Origin: Pectinatus haikarae
GTDB lineage: Bacteria; Bacillota; Negativicutes; Selenomonadales; Selenomonadaceae
Length of the DNA: 64,000 bases
Assembly: GCF_030813505.1 (NCBI RefSeq)
Contig: NZ_JAUSUE010000009.1
Direction: 5' to 3' (one strand)
Below the pieces are notes generated by a model that was not told the origin of the DNA, did not search any database, and saw only the letters and a list, made by a program, of their open reading frames with translations. The position numbers and the translations under genes were made by a program. Shown here in pieces: positions 60,097 to 64,000 of this stretch (position 1 is the first letter of the stretch; each line of letters begins with the position of its first letter).

Positions 60097-60136
60097 TATA
60101 CTCCACCATCCTACATTTATTTCGCAGATAATGTCA

Positions 60137-60145
60137 ATTATAGCA
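60137..60145 (-). promoter_or_regulatory. Extended -10 promoter of gatCAB
   Basis: TGCTATAAT on the minus strand is a consensus extended -10. A partial -35 (TTTATA) lies 18 bases upstream. Transcription should start near 60130, leaving a leader of about 34 bases and no room for a T-box. Confidence 0.6.
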
Positions 60146-60217
60146 CATAACCATTCGCTGTATAAATACGTTCCTGTTGCGCTTATGCATGCAAATGCTA
60201 TTTTATCCGATGACTAC

Positions 60218-60261
60218 CCGCTCTGATACTCCCGCTTCTGCAAGCAGTGAGTAAAGAGCGG
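60218..60261. repeat. Strong hairpin between ligA and gatC
   Basis: CCGCTCT (60218-60224) pairs with AGAGCGG (60255-60261). Inside are a five-base stem (TACTC/GAGTA) and a GCTT/AAGC stem. It begins 13 bases after the ligA stop and has no T tract on the minus strand. Confidence 0.5.
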
Positions 60262-60273
60262 TTAAGTCTCCAT

Positions 60274-62280
60274 TTATTGTGCAAGCAATATTTTCAATTC
60301 ATCTTCAGATAATATTTTTATTGCCAATTTCTGTGCTTTAACAAGCTTGCTGCCGGCATTTTCTCCCGCAACTACATAATCTGTCTTAGGCGAAACAGAA
60401 GATGATATCCTGCCGCCTGCGTTTTCAATAGCTGCTGCAGCTTCCGTCCTGCTCCACATGGGTAAGGTGCCCGTCAGCACAAAGGTCCTGCCATTTAAAT
60501 TGTTGCTTTCTTTATCGGCAGTTGCCTTTTCTGCCATATTTACGCCGGCTTTTTTTAGTTTTTCCAATACTGCAGCATTTTCCCCGCTGCGAAAAAACTC
60601 AAAAATCATTTTTGCGCTTATTCCGCCCATATCAGCTACCTGCTCAATATCTTCCTGTTCTGCACCAGCCAGAGCATCTATAGTCTGAAAATGTATCGTC
60701 AGCGATTTGGCCGCAGCTTTGCCTATATTTTGAATGCCAAGTCCCGACAGCAGCCTCCAGGGAGCATTTTTCTTAGATTCCTCAATTTTTTCCAGTAATT
60801 TATCAGTGTTTTTTTCTTTGCCGATCAGCCCTTTTTCTATCAATTCCTCACGATATTTATGCAAATAATAAATATCGGCGATATCTCCCAGATATTTATC
60901 ATCGATAAGTTTTTTTATATATTTTTCACCAAAACCTTTTATATCCATAGCATTCCGTCCGACAAAATTCACCAGCCGGCCTTCAAGCTGTGCCGGACAG
61001 CTGCTGTTGGTACATCTTACATCAGCTGTATTTTCGTCACGCACGGCAGGTGCTCCGCATACAGGACATTCGTTGCCTATTATAAAAGGTTTCAAATCTG
61101 CGGTTCTTCGCTCTTTCAAAACACATCTTATTTTAGGAATGATCTCACCTGATTTGTAGACTCTGACAATGTCGCCGATTCTTATATCCAGCGTATCTAT
61201 AAAATCCTGATTATGCAGCGTCGCTCTTTCCACAGTCGTGCCGCACAGTCTTACCGGTTCAAAAACTGCCGTCGGTGTGATTCTGCCCGTCCGGCCCACC
61301 GACAGATTTATGTTCAGGAGTTTTGTATCTTTTTCCTCGGGAGGATATTTATAAGCTACAGCCCATCGCGGCACCTTGGAAGTGGACCCAAGCTGCTCCC
61401 TTTGGGCAAGAGTATTTACTTTTACAACTGCCCCGTCAATATCATAAGGCAGATGTCCCCGTCTTGCCGCGATGTTTTCTATTGCCTTCCATACGTCTTC
61501 TTTTGTCTTGCAAAGCACATAATCATGAATGACAGGTATTCCCTGATCTTTAAAATATTGTAAGGTCTCATCGTGTTTTACAAATATCCTGCCCTTTGCT
61601 TTCTGCAAATTGAAGGCAAAAAGAGAAAGTCCTCTTTTTTTGATAACACTGCTGTCGAGCTGCCGCAATGTACCGGCAGCACAATTGCGTGGATTAGCAA
61701 AAAGTTTTTTATCATTTGCAGCTTGTTCGCTATTTACCTTTTCAAAAGCCTCACGCGGCATATATACTTCACCGCGCACTTCAAGATATGGAAGTTTATC
61801 CATCAGTACTTTTTTTACTCCATGCAGATTAAGCGCATTGGCTGTTACATCTTCGCCCTCCACTATGCCGTCACCGCGTGTCACTGCTGTTTTTAATATT
61901 CCATTATAATAACGCAGAGAAAGCGACAAGCCATCTATTTTTTCTTCTACTACAAATTCGCAGTCCGGCATATTCGAAAGCACAGAGCTGACAAATTCAT
62001 CCACTTCTTCTTTGGAAAATACGTCCTGCAGACTGAGCATAGGGACATCATGCCTGACAAGTATGCCTGCTGTTCTTTTTGCAATCCCGCCTACTCGCTG
62101 CGTTGGAGAGTCGGCAGTTATCAATTGAGGATTTTCCTTTTCAATTCTTTTTAATTCCAGCATAAGCTGATCATATTGATAATCGGTTATTTCCGGGGAG
62201 TCATCATTATAATACAAATCATTATGGTGAAGTATCTCCCCGCGAAGCTCATTCAGCCTTTTTTTTATATTCTCAGCCAA
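60274..62280 (-). CDS. ligA: NAD-dependent DNA ligase LigA
   Basis: 668 residues, full length. Domain Ia 'LHHNDLYYNDDSPEITDYQY', adenylation motif 'EKIDGLSLSLRY' with Lys114, OB fold 'VGRTGRITPTAVFEPV', Cys4 zinc finger ('CPVCGAPAV' and 'CTNSSCPAQ'), HhH repeats ('LLSGLGIQNIGKAAAKSL') and C-terminal BRCT domain ('GRTFVLTGTLPMWSRTEAAA'). The start is TTG with AGGGAG. It follows pcrA by 28 bases, the usual pcrA-ligA pair. Confidence 0.97.
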   Translation of the reverse strand: MAENIKKRLNELRGEILHHNDLYYNDDSPEITDYQYDQLMLELKRIEKENPQLITADSPTQRVGGIAKRTAGILVRHDVPMLSLQDVFSKEEVDEFVSSVLSNMPDCEFVVEEKIDGLSLSLRYYNGILKTAVTRGDGIVEGEDVTANALNLHGVKKVLMDKLPYLEVRGEVYMPREAFEKVNSEQAANDKKLFANPRNCAAGTLRQLDSSVIKKRGLSLFAFNLQKAKGRIFVKHDETLQYFKDQGIPVIHDYVLCKTKEDVWKAIENIAARRGHLPYDIDGAVVKVNTLAQREQLGSTSKVPRWAVAYKYPPEEKDTKLLNINLSVGRTGRITPTAVFEPVRLCGTTVERATLHNQDFIDTLDIRIGDIVRVYKSGEIIPKIRCVLKERRTADLKPFIIGNECPVCGAPAVRDENTADVRCTNSSCPAQLEGRLVNFVGRNAMDIKGFGEKYIKKLIDDKYLGDIADIYYLHKYREELIEKGLIGKEKNTDKLLEKIEESKKNAPWRLLSGLGIQNIGKAAAKSLTIHFQTIDALAGAEQEDIEQVADMGGISAKMIFEFFRSGENAAVLEKLKKAGVNMAEKATADKESNNLNGRTFVLTGTLPMWSRTEAAAAIENAGGRISSSVSPKTDYVVAGENAGSKLVKAQKLAIKILSEDELKILLAQ

Positions 62281-62308
62281 TTTATTCTCCCTGCCTCATA
62301 TGAATATC

Positions 62309-64000
62309 CTATACTTTTTCCAAGGGTGCATATTTTTGCATCAATTTTTTTATACCAAGCTCCGGAAAAGCTATCGTGAGCTGAATTTCCTCCCCGCTTC
62401 CTTTCACCGACACAATAGTGCCTGTTCCCCATTTACTGTGTTTTGCCTTATCGCCTGCCTTCCATTCCACACTCATATCCGGTTTTACTCCGGGCCGCGC
62501 CGCAGCCGATGAACTGCTGTAAGGAGATTTTTTTATATAATCTTTCGCACTGCGCATATGCTCATTCTTTAAAGGTGAAGCAACAAATGCATTAGTCAAA
62601 ATCTTTGACTGCTCCTGTTCTATATATTGAACAGGAATTTCCTTCAAAAATCTGGACGGCGGATACATCACTGTTCTTCCATATATCATGCGGCTTTTCG
62701 CATTGGTGAGGTACAGCTTTCTTTGCGCTCTGGTTATTCCGACATAGCATGTACGCCTTTCTTCTTCTATTTCCTCTTCATTCATTAATGTACGCGAATG
62801 AGGAAAAATTCCTTCTTCCATACCGGCCATAAAGACTACAGGAAATTCCAGACCTTTTGCCGCATGGAGTGTCATCAGTGTTACCCTGTCTTCATCAAAA
62901 TCCGCATTATCTATATCAGCAACAAGGGAAACTGAATTAAGAAAATTTTCCAGACTGGAATTTTCTTCATTTTCTTTTTCAAAATCCTTGGCAACGCTCA
63001 ACAATTCTTTCAAGTTTTCAATGCGTGTCTCATTTTCTATTTTCTGTTCAGCCTGAAGCTCAATCATATAGCCAGACTCATCCATAACCAGCTGGATAAA
63101 CTCATGTACTGTCATATCCGTCTGTGCTGTCATCATTCTAAAAATAAGTTCGGCAAAAGAAGCAAGTGACGTTTTTGCCTTGGCTGACAACCCAGGGATC
63201 GCATCAGTACTTGAAACAGCATCAAAAATCCCCATATTATTAGCTGATGCAAATTCACCTATTTTGCTTAAGGTGGTCGCTCCCAAGCCTCTTTTAGGCA
63301 CATTGATTATACGCATAAGACTTACTTGATCATCCGGATTAAAGATGACTTTTAAGTACGCCATTATATCTTTTATTTCTTTTCTGTCATAAAATTTCAG
63401 GCCGCCTACCATAGTATAAGGCACCCCTGCCCGCATGAACCCTTCTTCCAATGAGCGAGACTGCGCGTTCGTTCTATATAAAACGGCCATGTCATTATAA
63501 GAAGTGTTATAAATAGTATTCTGCTTGATCGCGTTTTCTGCTATATAGCGTGCCTCATCCCGTTCATTGAAAGATTCATAAATGGCTATCTTGTCACCTT
63601 GCGGATTTTCCGTCCAAAGCTCTTTTGGTTTACGGTTCAGGTTATTTTCAATAACTGCATTTGCCGCAGCCAAAATATTCTGTGTTGATCTATAATTTTG
63701 TTCCAATTTTATAACGGCGGCTTCCTGATAATCCTTTTCAAAATCCATAATATTTCTTATATCGGCACCGCGCCAGCCATATATTGATTGATCCGCATCA
63801 CCAACAACGCATAAATTGCGATACTTAGCGGCAAGTATTTTTGTAAGACGGTATTGTGCCCCATTTGTATCTTGATATTCATCAACTAATACATAATGAA
63901 ATCTTTCCTGATATTTTTCTCTCACTTCTTTGTTTTGCTCGAGAAGCTCAACAGCTATCATCAGCAGATCGTCAAAGTCAAGCGCATTATTATCCACCAA
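62309..64000 (-). CDS. pcrA: ATP-dependent DNA helicase PcrA/UvrD, N-terminus outside the window
   Basis: 563 residues of a protein normally about 730-750. The frame is open at the window edge, so Walker A and roughly the first 170 residues are missing. Present are motif II 'VLVDEYQDTNGAQYRL', motif III 'VVGDADQSIYGWRGADIRNI', motif IV 'LEQNYRSTQNILAAA', motif V 'VTLMTLHAAKGLEFPVVFMA' and motif VI 'EEERRTCYVGITRAQRKLYL'. The C-terminus has the RNA polymerase-interacting Tudor-like tail 'GDKAKHSKWGTGTIVSVKG'. It unwinds DNA in repair and removes protein from DNA. Confidence 0.95.
   Translation of the reverse strand: MVDNNALDFDDLLMIAVELLEQNKEVREKYQERFHYVLVDEYQDTNGAQYRLTKILAAKYRNLCVVGDADQSIYGWRGADIRNIMDFEKDYQEAAVIKLEQNYRSTQNILAAANAVIENNLNRKPKELWTENPQGDKIAIYESFNERDEARYIAENAIKQNTIYNTSYNDMAVLYRTNAQSRSLEEGFMRAGVPYTMVGGLKFYDRKEIKDIMAYLKVIFNPDDQVSLMRIINVPKRGLGATTLSKIGEFASANNMGIFDAVSSTDAIPGLSAKAKTSLASFAELIFRMMTAQTDMTVHEFIQLVMDESGYMIELQAEQKIENETRIENLKELLSVAKDFEKENEENSSLENFLNSVSLVADIDNADFDEDRVTLMTLHAAKGLEFPVVFMAGMEEGIFPHSRTLMNEEEIEEERRTCYVGITRAQRKLYLTNAKSRMIYGRTVMYPPSRFLKEIPVQYIEQEQSKILTNAFVASPLKNEHMRSAKDYIKKSPYSSSSAAARPGVKPDMSVEWKAGDKAKHSKWGTGTIVSVKGSGEEIQLTIAFPELGIKKLMQKYAPLEKV

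Noticed and set aside
60097..60273. T-box or other riboswitch ahead of gatCAB
   Set aside because: The promoter leaves only about 34 bases of leader and no T-box sequence is seen.
1..64000. tRNA, rRNA, CRISPR array, insertion sequence or prophage
   Set aside because: No cloverleaf, rRNA motif, regularly spaced repeat, transposase or phage gene was found on reading both strands.

Overview
The window is AT-rich and gene-dense. It reads as a chromosomal segment of a motile, anaerobic low-GC Firmicute. The best fit is a member of the Negativicutes (Selenomonas/Pectinatus-type), with Clostridia as the alternative. This is inference from gene families and gene order; no rRNA or other taxonomic marker is present. 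The gene order dprA-topA-trmFO-hslV-hslU-codY-flgB, followed by a fla/che operon ending at sigD, matches the Bacillus subtilis layout except that xerC/codV is missing between trmFO and hslV. About a third of the genes have a TTG start behind a good Shine-Dalgarno sequence. I see no rRNA, tRNA, CRISPR array, insertion sequence, prophage or integrative element.

Layout. Positions 1-4.9 kb form a small accessory strip: a secreted protein of unknown function, a flavin reductase-like protein and an antibiotic-biosynthesis-monooxygenase-like protein on the plus strand, a SpoU rRNA methyltransferase on the minus strand, and a divergent TetR regulator/short-chain dehydrogenase pair with overlapping promoters. 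Everything from 4.9 kb to the end is on the minus strand. From 4.9 to 15.3 kb lies a housekeeping run which, in transcription order, is rluB, a YhiN-like flavoprotein, aroA, cmk, plsC, ispH, rpsA, a PDZ/radical-SAM/DUF512 protein, der and plsY.

From 15.4 to 48.5 kb lies one very large flagellar/chemotaxis operon of some 36 recognised genes. In transcription order it is flgB, flgC, fliE, fliF, fliG, fliH, fliI, fliJ, a lytic transglycosylase, motE-like, fliK, flgD, a TIGR02530-type gene, flgE, flbD, fliL, fliM, fliY, cheY, fliO, fliP, fliQ, fliR, flhB, flhA, flhF, flhG, a PilZ protein, cheB, cheA, cheW, cheC, cheD, sigD, fapA, a short unknown and a SwrB-like protein. It closes with an intrinsic terminator. 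It encodes the basal body, switch, type III export apparatus, hook, its length ruler and cap, the excitation/adaptation core of chemotaxis, and the flagellar sigma factor for the late genes. Flagellin, motA/motB, cheR and chemoreceptors are not in the window.

From 48.9 to 64 kb, in transcription order, are pcrA (cut by the window edge), ligA, gatC-gatA-gatB, dprA, topA, trmFO, hslV, hslU and codY.

The most notable observation is that flhA, the central export-gate gene, carries a single in-frame amber codon at codon 197 with the family sequence continuing in the same frame on both sides. It is therefore either a recent null allele, a sequencing error or a readthrough case. Other points are two unlisted small membrane-protein reading frames between cheD and sigD (one apparently frameshifted), an intrinsic terminator inside the flagellar operon after flgE, a possible attenuator ahead of flgB, a TetR gene predicted to be leaderless, and rpsA starting inside the end of ispH. 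I found no convincing undescribed multi-gene system; the window is mostly conserved housekeeping and motility.
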